Assembly: GCA_026260175.1 (NCBI GenBank)
Contig: JAKCWW010000956.1
Location: forward strand, 28,735 to 61,881
Source of the DNA: Reticulitermes lucifugus
Lineage: Eukaryota; Arthropoda; Insecta; Blattodea; Rhinotermitidae
DNA length: 33,147 bases
Reading direction: 5' to 3'
In this document: one piece after another, positions 9,214-17,600 of the stretch
Numbering within the stretch: position 1 is the stretch's first letter
Layout of the letters: each line of letters starts with the position of its first letter
The notes under the pieces: generated by a model
Seen by the model: only the letters and a program-made list of their open reading frames with translations
The model's database searches: none
What the model was told of the DNA's origin: nothing
Made by a program: the position numbers and the translations under genes

Positions 9214-9339
9214 TTAACAACCAACTAAACGCACATTTTATTTAAAACTATTTTATAGTTTTCTGAAATAAAATGTGCATTTAGTTGGTTGTTAAATATT
9301 GAATGGAAATGCACAGTGAATGTAAGATAAAATAAAATT
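9214..9339. mobile_element. 126-bp hairpin insertion with exact 14-bp duplication
   Basis: CCTTAGACCTGTAT flanks the insert on both sides (9200-9213 and 9340-9353). The insert begins with a near-perfect hairpin: arms 9212-9243 and 9266-9297, 32 bases with one mismatch. An inner stem (9244-9250 with 9256-9262) closes on a 5-base loop, so about 86 nt fold into one pre-miRNA-sized stem. A 42-base tail follows, ending GATAAAATAAAATT. The duplication length and A-rich end suggest copying by a LINE-type machinery. No protein is encoded. Confidence 0.8.
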
Positions 9340-9855
9340 CCTTAGACCTGTATCTGGGGGTAAGTGCTTCAAATCTCAGTTGGATTACCAGCTGTTGTGG
9401 TGGGATTCTTTAATGGTTTTTCACGACGTTTTGGGGTAAGTGCTGAATTAGTATGTGTATCGAAGTAGACCACAGGTAGTCTTTGTCGCAGCAGTGTGTG
9501 GACTTATGTTTTCAGTATGACCTAACCGATTCATATCTGTGTCATTAGCAAAGTTATTTATGATTTTCTTAAGTCTTGTATGGTGAATATGTCTGTTGTT
9601 TCCAAAGATAAGCCAAAAATGCCTCTTTTCATATATGTAACTTTAGACCTTATGTGGTCATCTTTGCATGTTGTTTGAGACCGTGTAACCTCAGCAGTTG
9701 AAATGGCATGCTTAAGTAGCCCAGGCATCAATAATTCCAGCTCCTTGTGTATGGATCAGTCATGATCACTTTCCCATAACCTTCAGTGGTATGTAAGATC
9801 TGTAGTTGAAATATGTTATTAAACTTGTGACTCAATGAGTGATATTTACCTGCAG

Positions 9856-10029
9856 GTGTATGATAAATCTGTGGATTGGTGGTGCCTGGGAGCTGTCCTC
9901 TACGAAATGTTGTACGGTCTGCCTCCTTTCTACTCACGCAATAGATCGGAGATGTATGATCGTATTGTAAATAAACCATTACGACTGCGGCCTACAGTGT
10001 CTGCAAGTGCGCGTGACATCCTAGTAAAG
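9856..10029 (+). CDS. SGK3: SGK3-like kinase, exon 5 seen (C-lobe, PPFY motif)
   Basis: Starts after TTACCTGCAG and ends before GTGTGT at 10030, 58 codons in phase 0. It reads [17 protein letters not shown], then [18 protein letters not shown] and the helices ending [20 protein letters not shown] is helix F of the C-lobe. PPFY (visible residues 298-301) is the PY motif through which mammalian SGK1 contacts WW domains of Nedd4-2 ubiquitin ligases. Its presence suggests that contact is possible here. The first residue is Val, where the family normally has Pro (KQPYD), exactly at the splice junction. Confidence 0.95.
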
Positions 10030-10327
10030 GTGTGTATTGTTTCAGTGCAGATGGCTGTGTGTGTCATGATTAACAAAATCAAGAGTGTTTGTATTCCAGG
10101 GCTGCTATTTGAACAGTCTCTGGGACAAATCCGGCCTGCAGGACTGTTTTCAACTGTCTTCAAGTAGACAGAAACGCAGAAGTCTGGAACCTTTATTACT
10201 ATTGTATTTGGTTCCTTAAAACATTCAATATTTCTATGCTTAAATGTCATAAACTAATTTTTAAGTCTTAATTTTGTGCATAGAAGTTTTGAAATATTTA
10301 GTACTTGCCAACTCTGCCCAATCAGTG

Positions 10328-10367
10328 CAACTAACTAACTGACTAACTAACTGACTGACTGACTAAC
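10328..10367. repeat. (ACTA/ACTG)n tetranucleotide tract
   Basis: Ten or so alternating CTAA/CTGA units at the 3' terminus of the LINE fragment. It serves as the element's simple-repeat tail. Confidence 0.85.
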
Positions 10368-10905
10368 TCCATGGAATAGAGTCCTTCTTGAGAAGCTAAC
10401 AGGTCCTCAACTAGTCAACAAATTCCCCACATTTTGTGGAACCTGGAGGTTCATTACTGCATTCACAAGAGTCCACCACTTGTCCCTGTCCTGAGCCAGA
10501 TCAATCAGTTTATGCCCCTACCCACGTCTTGGAAGATCCATTTTAATATCCTCCCATCTATGCCTAGGTTTTTCAAGTGGGCTCTTTCCCTTAGGTTTCC
10601 CTACCAAAATCCTGTATGCACGTCCCAGCTTTCCCATATGTGCTACATGCCCCGCCCATCTCATTGTTCGCGATTTATCACCCAAATAATATTTGTTGAG
10701 GAGTACAGATCATAAAGCTCCTCATTATGCAGTCATCTCCACTCCCCTGTTACCTTTTCCCTCTTAGGCCCAAATATCCTCCTCAGCACCCTGTTCTCGA
10801 GCACCCTCAGCCTATGTTCCTCCCTCAGTATGAGAGACCAAGTTTCACACCCATACAAACAACAGGAATCAGTGCCACTGTACCCTAGAATTTCGATCTT
10901 GAGGT
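10328..10905 (-). mobile_element. 5'-truncated RTE-type LINE, 3' end of reverse transcriptase ORF
   Basis: Minus-strand translation gives, in order, YGCETWSLILREEHRLRVLE, NRVLRRIFGPKREKVTGEWR, LHNEEL, an RTMRWAGHVA-like block, IDLAQDRDKW and VNAVMNLQVP. This is the post-RT C-terminal tail seen in insect RTE-like endonuclease-reverse transcriptase elements. Several stops and frameshifts show it is dead. The RT catalytic part and endonuclease are missing, as expected for a 5'-truncated copy. The element's 3' side ends in a (GTTA/GTCA)n microsatellite at 10328-10367 (read here as ACTAACTGACT), typical of RTE tails. Confidence 0.82.
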
Positions 10906-11317
10906 TGCTATGTTGTTTGAGATATGTTATGGAGGTGGGGATTGGAGGGAGGGGAGAAAGATAAGACAGCAGGGAGGGCAGCTGTCAGTCCTGTCGCCTC
11001 TTGTCAGTTGAAGTTCAGACTTGCTGTCATTTACATGTGCTGCTTCCTTCATGAATGCTGTCAGTCAGTGGAATGCTTTACCTTTAAACATTTTTGTATG
11101 GGTTTGCTTTTGTAAAGACTTACAGTGATTGGTAGTGATAAGTTGGGAAGTGTCTACAGAGCATAATAGTTATGGCGCATTCACTGTGTCATTGTGCTCG
11201 GATTTTAAATTTGTGTGTAATTTCAAGAAGAACGCTGGATTGCAAGTGTTCTAAATGGGTCTTTCGAAATTTTAGAGAACTCAAGCTATAAGTTTTCTCA
11301 ATATCTTAGTAGGAGAT

Positions 11318-11590
11318 TTATGGGCAGTTAGTATAGCGACTATGCTATGGGCTGGATGGTCCGTGGTTCAAATCCTGCTGGGAGAAAGATTTTTCTCTTC
11401 TCAAAAACGTCCGTATCAGCTCTGCAATCTGCCCAGTCTCCTGTTCAAATGGTACCTGGGTTCTTTGAGTGGCTAGGGCGTGAAGGTAACCACTCACCTC
11501 CATCTAGTGCCAAGATTTGGAATGATTGGAGCTGTGCCTCTACTTACCCCATATGCCTTCATGGTGTGGACAGGGAAAATTTTACCTTTT
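11318..11590 (+). mobile_element. tRNA-derived SINE (family A), + orientation
   Basis: The head CAGTTAGTATAGCGACTATG contains the A-box, and GGTTCAAATCC (11373-11383) is a perfect B-box. The CTATGGGCTGGA stretch between them matches the 7274 minus-strand copy. The body has GTACCTGGGTTC, GGCTAGGGCGTGAAGG and ACTCACCTCCATCTAGTGCC, and the tail is TTTTACCTTTT. No clear target-site duplication was seen. The + frame over 11347-11634 is this SINE. Confidence 0.8.
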
Positions 11591-12077
11591 CTCTAAATGT
11601 AATCACAGCTTTCTTTCTTTTTCACGTGGGATGATATGATAGAGAATGTTATGTTTGGGTCATCAGCTGTTTCTCCTTATCCCTTGCTCTGTTGTGTTTC
11701 TTGTACTTTTCTTGTTATTGATGAGATATTATCATACATGTACATAGGTATTCATGTGAAGTGTCTGTTCTTTCTGCCTGAATTTAACCAGAAGTGGATT
11801 GTATCGACTAATTTTGGTAAAAATCCCCAGTAGAAAGTGTTATAATTGGTTTGAATTTTGTGGGATATCTAGTGTGCAATCTGGGCATTATTTTGTCAGT
11901 GTATATTAATTATTTTTCGTATGTAATATATATGTATGTATACGTTTTTTCACCATCTGGGCTTACTGAATTTCCTTAGGTATATTTAAATTGTGTACTT
12001 GTTCTCTTAGTAAGTTAAATTATTCTTTGATATTGACATGTCACTCTTGAGCATCAAGTGCCAGTGTGCTTTTTTAG

Positions 12078-12218
12078 TTGCTTCAAAAGGACCGTCATAA
12101 ACGACTGGGGTCAGGCTACAGAGGATTGGATGAAGTAATGCACCATGACTTTTTCAAGCTCATTGTCTGGGAGGATCTGGTTGCCAAGCGCATATCTCCA
12201 CCCTTCAGTCCCAATGTG
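12078..12218 (+). CDS. SGK3: SGK3-like kinase, exon 6 seen (end of kinase domain)
   Basis: Starts after GCTTTTTTAG and ends before GTAAGT at 12219, 47 codons in phase 0. It reads LLQKDRHKRLGSGYRGLDEV, then MHHDFFKLIVWEDLVAKRI and SPPFSPNV. LLxKDRxKRLG is the last conserved helix of AGC kinase domains. The PPFxPNV segment begins the AGC C-terminal tail that wraps around the N-lobe. Human SGKs read LLQKDR.KRLG and ITPPFNPNV at the same places. Confidence 0.95.
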
Positions 12219-12842
12219 GTAAGTGTGTGCATGTTTATTTCCATGCTGTGATTTTCAAGACAAGAACATTCAAAATTGTGCTTTGTCTTTGGCGAAGCCA
12301 AGATGGTATGTTGTGCTTACATTTGCAGTTGGTATTACTTCTGTGCTACAGAGACGCAGCAATCCAGCTGTTCATTCTGGGGACAGAACACTCAGTATTG
12401 AATGTGAAGTGTGCTAGTTTTTCCCCTTTGTCATAATATGTTTTTATACATTTTTGAATGACTATGCTGACGTATGTAGGAGAGCATAAATTTTTGTATG
12501 AGTGCCTCTAAGGGTTTGTCCAACTAGTACAGTAAAACCCCTATTTAATGAACTGCTGGGGGATTAGAATATATTTCACTAAATGGAGGTTTTCATTAAA
12601 TGGGGGTTACATTGTTTATATGGAGCTATTGTTGGGACATGAAGAAATCATCACTAAATCCGGGATTTCACTAAATGCGGGAACATTAAATCGGGGGTTT
12701 ACTGTATTAGCATCATCAATCCTCCATGTTGCAATATCACATAGCTAGTCAAGTTACTTGTATTTGTTGTGTTTTTGCAAGCTCTTTTTGAATGTCGTTT
12801 TATACATATTTACCAAAAAAAGAATCTGCTTTCTTTTTGCAG
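12219..12842 (+). other. SGK last intron, with a small MITE
   Basis: A 624-base intron (GTAAGT to TTCTTTTTGCAG). Its middle holds the TA-flanked 175-bp element at 12530-12704. Confidence 0.85.
12530..12704. mobile_element. 175-bp pogo/Tigger-like MITE with TA duplication
   Basis: The element starts CAGTAAAACCCCTATTTAAT and ends with the inverse of CAGTAAACCCCCGATTTAAT. The terminal repeats match at about 18 of 20 positions. TA lies immediately outside both ends (12528-12529 and 12705-12706), the target used by Tc1/mariner-pogo elements. CAGTNNAACC-type termini are typical of pogo/Tigger. Internal sequence is a string of related CACTAAAT/GGGGGTT words and encodes nothing. Confidence 0.8.
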
Positions 12843-13007
12843 AAAGATGTGATGGATCTGCAACACATAGATCCACAGTTCACCAGAGAGCCAGTGACAT
12901 CATCACTTGGATGTTCACATTCAACCTATGCGTTATCTGCCAGCGTCCAGGAGGCTGATGATGCATTTGCTGGGTTTTCATATGCACCTCCAATAGACTT
13001 AGAGTAG
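12843..13007 (+). CDS. SGK3: SGK3-like kinase, last exon (hydrophobic motif, stop)
   Basis: Starts after TTCTTTTTGCAG and ends with TAG at 13005-13007. It encodes 54 residues: the FTREPV segment of the tail, then SVQEADDAFAGFSYAPPIDL and a final Glu. FAGFSY is the AGC hydrophobic motif FxxFSY; Ser 426 of the visible protein corresponds to the TORC2-regulated site (SGK1 Ser422). EADDAFxGFSYAPP is closer to SGK3 than to SGK1 (EAAEAFLGFSYAPP). The C-terminus is slightly shorter than in vertebrates. The seven exons join without a stop into 434 residues; human SGK3 has 496, so about 60 or more N-terminal residues are missing from view. Confidence 0.95.
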   Translation, partial: KDVMDLQHIDPQFTREPVTSSLGCSHSTYALSASVQEADDAFAGFSYAPPIDLE

Positions 13008-14136
13008 TGGCTTTCATTTTTCATAAAACTGTTCTGTTTGAAAGCAGCAGCATTGGCATTGTGCACATGCCATATGGTGTGCAAAATGCATTTACCTGCA
13101 TTTAGCTGTTGCTTTGTGTCCATAAGTGTTCTGGATCTCGTAATTTGTAAACACATTCCATCTTATGGGGTTCATAATGACTGGTTATTGTGCCTTTAGG
13201 TTGCCCGTTCAGGTGCATAACTTATACTTATTATCCACAACTGAATCAGTATTGGCTAGTTCTGTGATTCTTCGAGAACGTACCATGTGTTTGGCAGAGG
13301 TGTGTCTTAGGAATTAGTAACAATTTGGCCTAATTTTGATATTTTGTAAAAGTTGTGAAATTTATATGAATGCAGTCATTGTGTTCAAAGTATGCACAAA
13401 TGTGGGACTGTGAGTCAGCCGTTGTCTCACTGAGAGCATTGCTGCTCGGCTCATATACATGTAATTTGCCAAGACAGCAGAGTAATTGTGCTATATATGC
13501 ATTTATCAGTACATGAAACCACTTGATATAGTTCTCTTAGTGATCTGCCACAACTACATTACTCAGTGTTTGCTTGCCATATATTGTACAACATATTTTA
13601 AAGTGCCTTTTATACATAAATGAAACACAAATTATTTTGAGAGTTTGTTTAATGGTTTTTAAATTATTTGAAAATGAATAGTGGAAACTTAACACTGTAC
13701 TAAATGTAGAATATCAAGTTACAGTACAGTTTGTAGGGGAGAGGTAAAAATTGTTGGCATCATATGTTACGAATGGCCTTCTCTATTTCCTCCTCGTTTG
13801 ACTGATTAGAGGAGGAATTCATGGCAGGCTACAGAACACGTTTATATTATTATTAAAGTTCTATGTGCTATGAGAAGTAGATTCGGCAACCACTGTGCTA
13901 ATTCACAGACTGATATGCATTGTGTGACAGTCCTGTCACATGTCGGTGATAAGATATTGTCCCAGCCTCAGGGATGGTTTAGTAGCAGATCATTCTACAT
14001 GCTGAGCATATAGTCTGTTGTTCCATGGCTTGTATATATGCCTACTGCACACTTATCTCAGATATGTCATTATTTTACATTCTTCATTTACAGCCTGGCT
14101 GTGTAGTGTTTGAAGCCTCTTCAGACTACTTAGAAA
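13008..14136 (+). other. Probable SGK 3' UTR and downstream sequence
   Basis: AT-rich sequence directly after the SGK stop with no coding content. No canonical AATAAA is present before the palindromic element. The nearest common variants are CATAAA at 13615-13620 and ATTAAA at 13852-13857, either of which could serve for cleavage. Where the transcript ends cannot be read from sequence alone. Confidence 0.45.
13852..13857 (+). terminator. Candidate SGK polyadenylation signal (ATTAAA)
   Basis: The most common AATAAA variant, about 850 bases past the SGK stop and upstream of the palindromic insertion. Weak evidence: in AT-rich DNA this hexamer is frequent by chance. Confidence 0.25.
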
Positions 14137-14149
14137 TTATCACAATTTA

Positions 14150-14591
14150 TTTAATATTGTATTCACCGTGCATCTTGTATAAATTAAAATTAAAACCAAC
14201 TTGATNNNNNNNNNNNNNNNNNNNNNNNNNNNNNNNNNNNNNNNNNNNNNNNNNNNNNNNNNNNNNNNNNNNNNNNNAAATAGTCAACACTTGTAATCCC
14301 ACAATAGTTCCACCTTTTATAAAACTTATAGCACTTATAAAAGGTGGAACTATTGTGAGATTACAAGTGTTGACTATTTTTTAAACAAGTTTTTAGTGAC
14401 TTGCGAAAAACTTTATATACGACGAGACCTTACAGGCTCATATCTTATGTGTGTTTTACTTATGGACTACGCAATTTAATGTAGTATACCCCTGAAGATG
14501 GTCAGGTACCTGACTGAAACATGTCGGGTTAATTAATCTACTATTAAAGTTTTTAATAGTGAGTGTGCATCAAGTTGGTTTTAATTTTAAT
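14150..14591. mobile_element. Palindromic insertion with hammerhead-like motif, exact 13-bp duplication and gap
   Basis: TTATCACAATTTA flanks the element on both sides (14137-14149 and 14592-14604). Inside, 14181-14205 is the exact reverse complement of 14569-14593, 25 of 25 bases, running 2 bases into the right duplication. A second inverted pair lies after the gap, at about 14278-14321 and 14333-14380. Both pairs fit one large hairpin centred near 14328 whose left arm is largely lost in the gap. At 14488-14529 is ACCC-CTGAAGA-TG-stem-T-GAAACATGTC-GGGT, resembling a hammerhead ribozyme with a very short stem III. No protein is encoded. The duplication length argues for a retrotransposition route rather than cut-and-paste; a Penelope-like or retrozyme-like non-autonomous element is one possibility. 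Confidence 0.7.
14206..14277. other. Assembly gap (72 N)
   Basis: A run of 72 unknown bases within the left arm of the palindromic element, so the assembly most likely broke on the fold-back structure. The symmetry of the element suggests the true missing length is nearer 190 bases. Confidence 0.95.
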
Positions 14592-14604
14592 TTATCACAA
14601 TTTA

Positions 14605-15400
14605 GTCTGAAATGGATTTTAAGTTCATAAATTTTGACCTTCTGAAACTTCCTGTGTGCATTAAAGTATCAGTAAGAAAGCTAAGTCTTTCGTGAGACAA
14701 GCCCATTCTTAGCACATCTTCAGCATTTTCTTGACTGTATTAGTGTTCTGTCAGTTATTCACGCCAGCTTATTTACAGCATCCAACATATTTGTGTTGAA
14801 TTCCTGTGAAGTGTTTTTCCCACGTACACACGTGGGCTTGAATTAAGTCACATTTACAATTTCTCATCTTGTCAATATGCATGAAGTTAGAGATGTGAAT
14901 GTATGCCTTGTTAAATGTTTCCTTATTTGTAGTACCTTCCATATTTGATTCAGGGAGGACCCTGAGCCAGGAAGAGTGCATTCTGCCATTATTCATTAAC
15001 CTGTTGAGAGCACATTTCCTAGATACATTTGTTAACAATGCCATTCTGTATAACACACGACTGAAGGTTGTGTATTTTTGAAGCGGAATCATATTAGTGG
15101 GAATGTGGTTTAAAGTCCTCTGCTATAGCAGTATTACTGTGTTACTGCCAGGTTAAGTAACACCATCTTCAGCTTAATCCTAAGGGGTTCCATAGATGAC
15201 ACATTACACTTAGGATTATTGGGTTTTTGGACGTTATCCATCATTCAGTATGTATGTTGTAGGTTTTAGACCTCACACCTACTACTGTCCAATGTATATA
15301 CCAGGGATCAGACTTGGGTAATATACAGACTGAGTGGATAATTTTGAAATTTAAGGCAGGCTGCGCATCAGTGTAAATAATAAAGAGGGCTGTTTTCATC
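14605..15400. other. Noncoding stretch, no recognised feature
   Basis: AT-rich DNA with overlapping open frames on both strands at 14769-15092 that show no family pattern and look like chance. An AATAAA at 15379-15384 is the first canonical hexamer after the SGK stop on this strand, but it lies beyond a mobile element. Confidence 0.4.
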
Positions 15401-15628
15401 ACCATTAGACATGTCATTAAGGATACTTCATATTTTTAACAGCAAAATCAAAATGTGATTATGGAATTAGAAATGTATTGCATTGTTCTCCCTATGCTAG
15501 CATCTGTTTTACATTACCATTAGACATGCCATAAAGGATACTTGTATTTTTAATAGCAAAATCAAAATATAATTATTGAATTAAAATTTATTGCATTGTT
15601 CTCCCTTTGCTAGCATCTGTTGTACATT
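15401..15628 (+). repeat. Two-copy tandem duplication, about 115-bp unit
   Basis: ACCATTAGACATG opens both units (15401 and 15516). Each continues with a CATTAAGGATACTT/CATAAAGGATACTT variant, then AGCAAAATCAAAAT, TTGCATTGTTCTCCCT and GCTAGCATCTGTT. Unit lengths are 115 and 113 bases and identity is high, so the duplication is fairly recent. It has no coding content. Confidence 0.85.
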
Positions 15629-16768
15629 ACCAGCCGGGGATAGCAAATGTTTCTGACCTTGTAGGCCCGTGACAAAAAACATTTTAAATGAAAAGAATTA
15701 TTTGGCAGTGAGCTGGACCACAGTCTGTCATAGGAATAAGACTAGTCAGAGTGCTATCTTAAGTGAACTGGAGGGCCATGTGTTCAGTACTCGTGTGTTT
15801 ATGCTATGGTATTGATGCAGTGAGAAGTAATTGAACTTGTAGCATTTCAGTAAACAAACTAACAATGAAGAAACAAAAATCACAAAGATTGAGAATGTGA
15901 TGACCAGTGGCAGATAAATATGTTTATTTAGGAATAATGGGTTCATGTTGAACTCAAGTTGTTACAATACATATTCTATACTAAAACAGTTATCTGATAT
16001 GGGGGAAAACTTCGTCCCTGACGACAATGATAATAGCAGTTGCAGCTTATTATGCCCCAGATAAATGAAACTTGTCCTTTTTTCTGTTTTCGTTTCTGTT
16101 TCATGAAAAGTGAGCCTCCACCTGATCATTTGCAAGGAGGTGGAGTGATATTGGACTCTGTTTGTTCATACGTGACGTATGTTGGTAAGATGTATTTGTG
16201 GAAAGTACATTAAATACTGTTTGGTATCCAAGAAAGAACTATTGTGTCTTTCTGTCATTCATTTCTCCCTTTAACATAACATTTCCTCAGTTGATAAGGA
16301 CAGGATGTTGCTTGTAATTCTTCTTTCTGTGTAATTGTAAACTATTTTGTTTGAAAGCTGTTATTATTTTAAATAATTTTATTTGGAAAGTGTGTTGTGA
16401 TGACAAACAAGATGGAAAATGTTTTCAAGATTCATGATTATAAAATGTAAAACGTACATGACATATTCATCGTAAGGTGAGTGTTGAGATATGTTAGGTT
16501 AATTTTGTGTGTGGTGGCCTATCTTGGAGCCCTGCAGTGTGTTTCATAATTCTGCAATTATTTAGTTGAAGGAACTGCTATTTTTATATTAACTTCCAAC
16601 TTGTTTAATTCTAGATTAAATATCGTAGTATGTGGTACAGCAATATATTTTTTATATTTGAAGGTAATTCAGATATCAGTGACAAGTCAACTTTACCAGT
16701 CTACAATAAAATACATACTTTTGTGATCGCCAGGCACATTTGATGGTACCATCTATTTAAATGCTGTG
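15629..16768. other. Noncoding stretch, no recognised feature
   Basis: AT-rich DNA. A small stem CTCCACCT/AGGTGGAG lies at about 16115-16145. An AATAAA at 16705-16710 precedes the next palindromic element. Nothing else could be supported. Confidence 0.4.
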
Positions 16769-16947
16769 CTCTTCTATCTCCTGGGATGTTATGTAGGCTT
16801 GATTGGTAGTTAGCGACATTTTGGGACAACCTATTAGTCCCATCTTCATAACTGCTTGACCCTTGAAGGAGGAACTGGTAGATTGTCCCAGAACGTTGGT
16901 AACTAACTACCAATCAACACTGTGTAACATCCCAGAAGATAGAAGAG
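16769..16947. mobile_element. Palindromic element, arms about 61-65 bp, hammerhead-like motif remnant
   Basis: Arms 16769-16829 and 16883-16947 are inverted copies with scattered mismatches and a few-base indel. They share CTCTTCTATCT, CTGGGATGTTA, TTGATTGGTAGTTAG and GGGACAA in the same order. The minus strand of the left half carries ATGAAGATGGGAC-loop-GTCCCAAAATGTCG, a decayed form of the CTGAAGATGG-stem-GAAACGTCG motif seen in the other palindromic elements. The arm core TTGATTGGT is shared with the small repeat at 3090-3178. No target-site duplication was found. Confidence 0.75.
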
Positions 16948-17397
16948 TTCATTTACACCGTGGTGGAAGCCTGGAATCATGCATATTTAAGTGCTATTTG
17001 CTGAAAAATCAGTCTGGAGCATTCTACTCTGTGCGTTACTGATGGAAACGTTCTGTGCAGTATGTTCAAGGACTTGCTGAACCGTGTGTTAATATTACAA
17101 TGGTCACAGTGGGTGGTCATTTGCTTACTGATGTATAAGCAAATGACAGGATTCAGCTTAGCACAGTACTGTAGGCTTATATGTTTCAATATAACAAGAA
17201 GCCAATCTAAGTTATAGAGATTGTTGCATTTGTGTGAATCAAAACCTGTCATAAGTAGTTCCTTTTAATTTTTGTGCCTTGCTGAAGCCCTGAATATGCA
17301 TGTTGCCCTCTTAAACAAGTTTTCTTTAATCAGAATTCAAGTATGAGTAATTCAAGTTGTTAATTATCAGATTTTTTATCATACAAATCATGAACCA

Positions 17398-17600
17398 TTG
17401 TAGTTCAGTGAGTGACTGACTTTGGACTTGATGACAGGAGTTCAGTTCCTGGCAGAGTCAAGAACTTTTCTGTCTGCTGCTACATCTAGATTGCCGCCAG
17501 GATGTCTGTCAGCCTCCGATTCAGTGGGTACTAGAAACTCTTGACCCATATGGAAAGCAGTTAGGAAGAAGCAGACCATCAAGAAAATATAAAAAAAGTA
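17398..17600 (+). mobile_element. Old tRNA-derived SINE relic
   Basis: The head TAGTTCAGTGAGTGACTGAC and the B-box-like GGAGTTCAGTTCC match a decayed SINE head. They are followed by CAGTGGGTACTAGAAACTCTT and a poorly kept body with an A-rich end near 17580-17597. The order matches the start of the 3275 copy (TGGCAGAG then GGGTACTGGGAGTCCTT), so it is probably an old family A member. Confidence 0.5.

Larger units (their letters stand above)
8136..9855 (+). other. SGK intron with a SINE, a nested SINE-hairpin cluster and noncoding remainder
   Basis: A 1720-base intron (GTGATT to TTACCTGCAG). A SINE begins 60 bases after the exon (8196-8505), and a second SINE with an adjacent hairpin insertion occupies 9032-9339. 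The stretches 8530-9020 and 9355-9850 show nothing else I can support. Confidence 0.8.
10030..12077 (+). other. SGK intron with a LINE 3' end and a SINE
   Basis: A 2048-base intron, the longest in the gene (GTGTGT to GCTTTTTTAG). It contains the minus-strand RTE-type LINE tail at 10328-10905 and a family A SINE at 11318-11590. Nothing else is supportable. Confidence 0.8.

Noticed and set aside
14492..14529. Calling a confirmed hammerhead ribozyme
   Set aside because: Extra bases separate the CTGAAGA and GAAA blocks from the stem, and stem I is short. It is reported as a hypothesis only.
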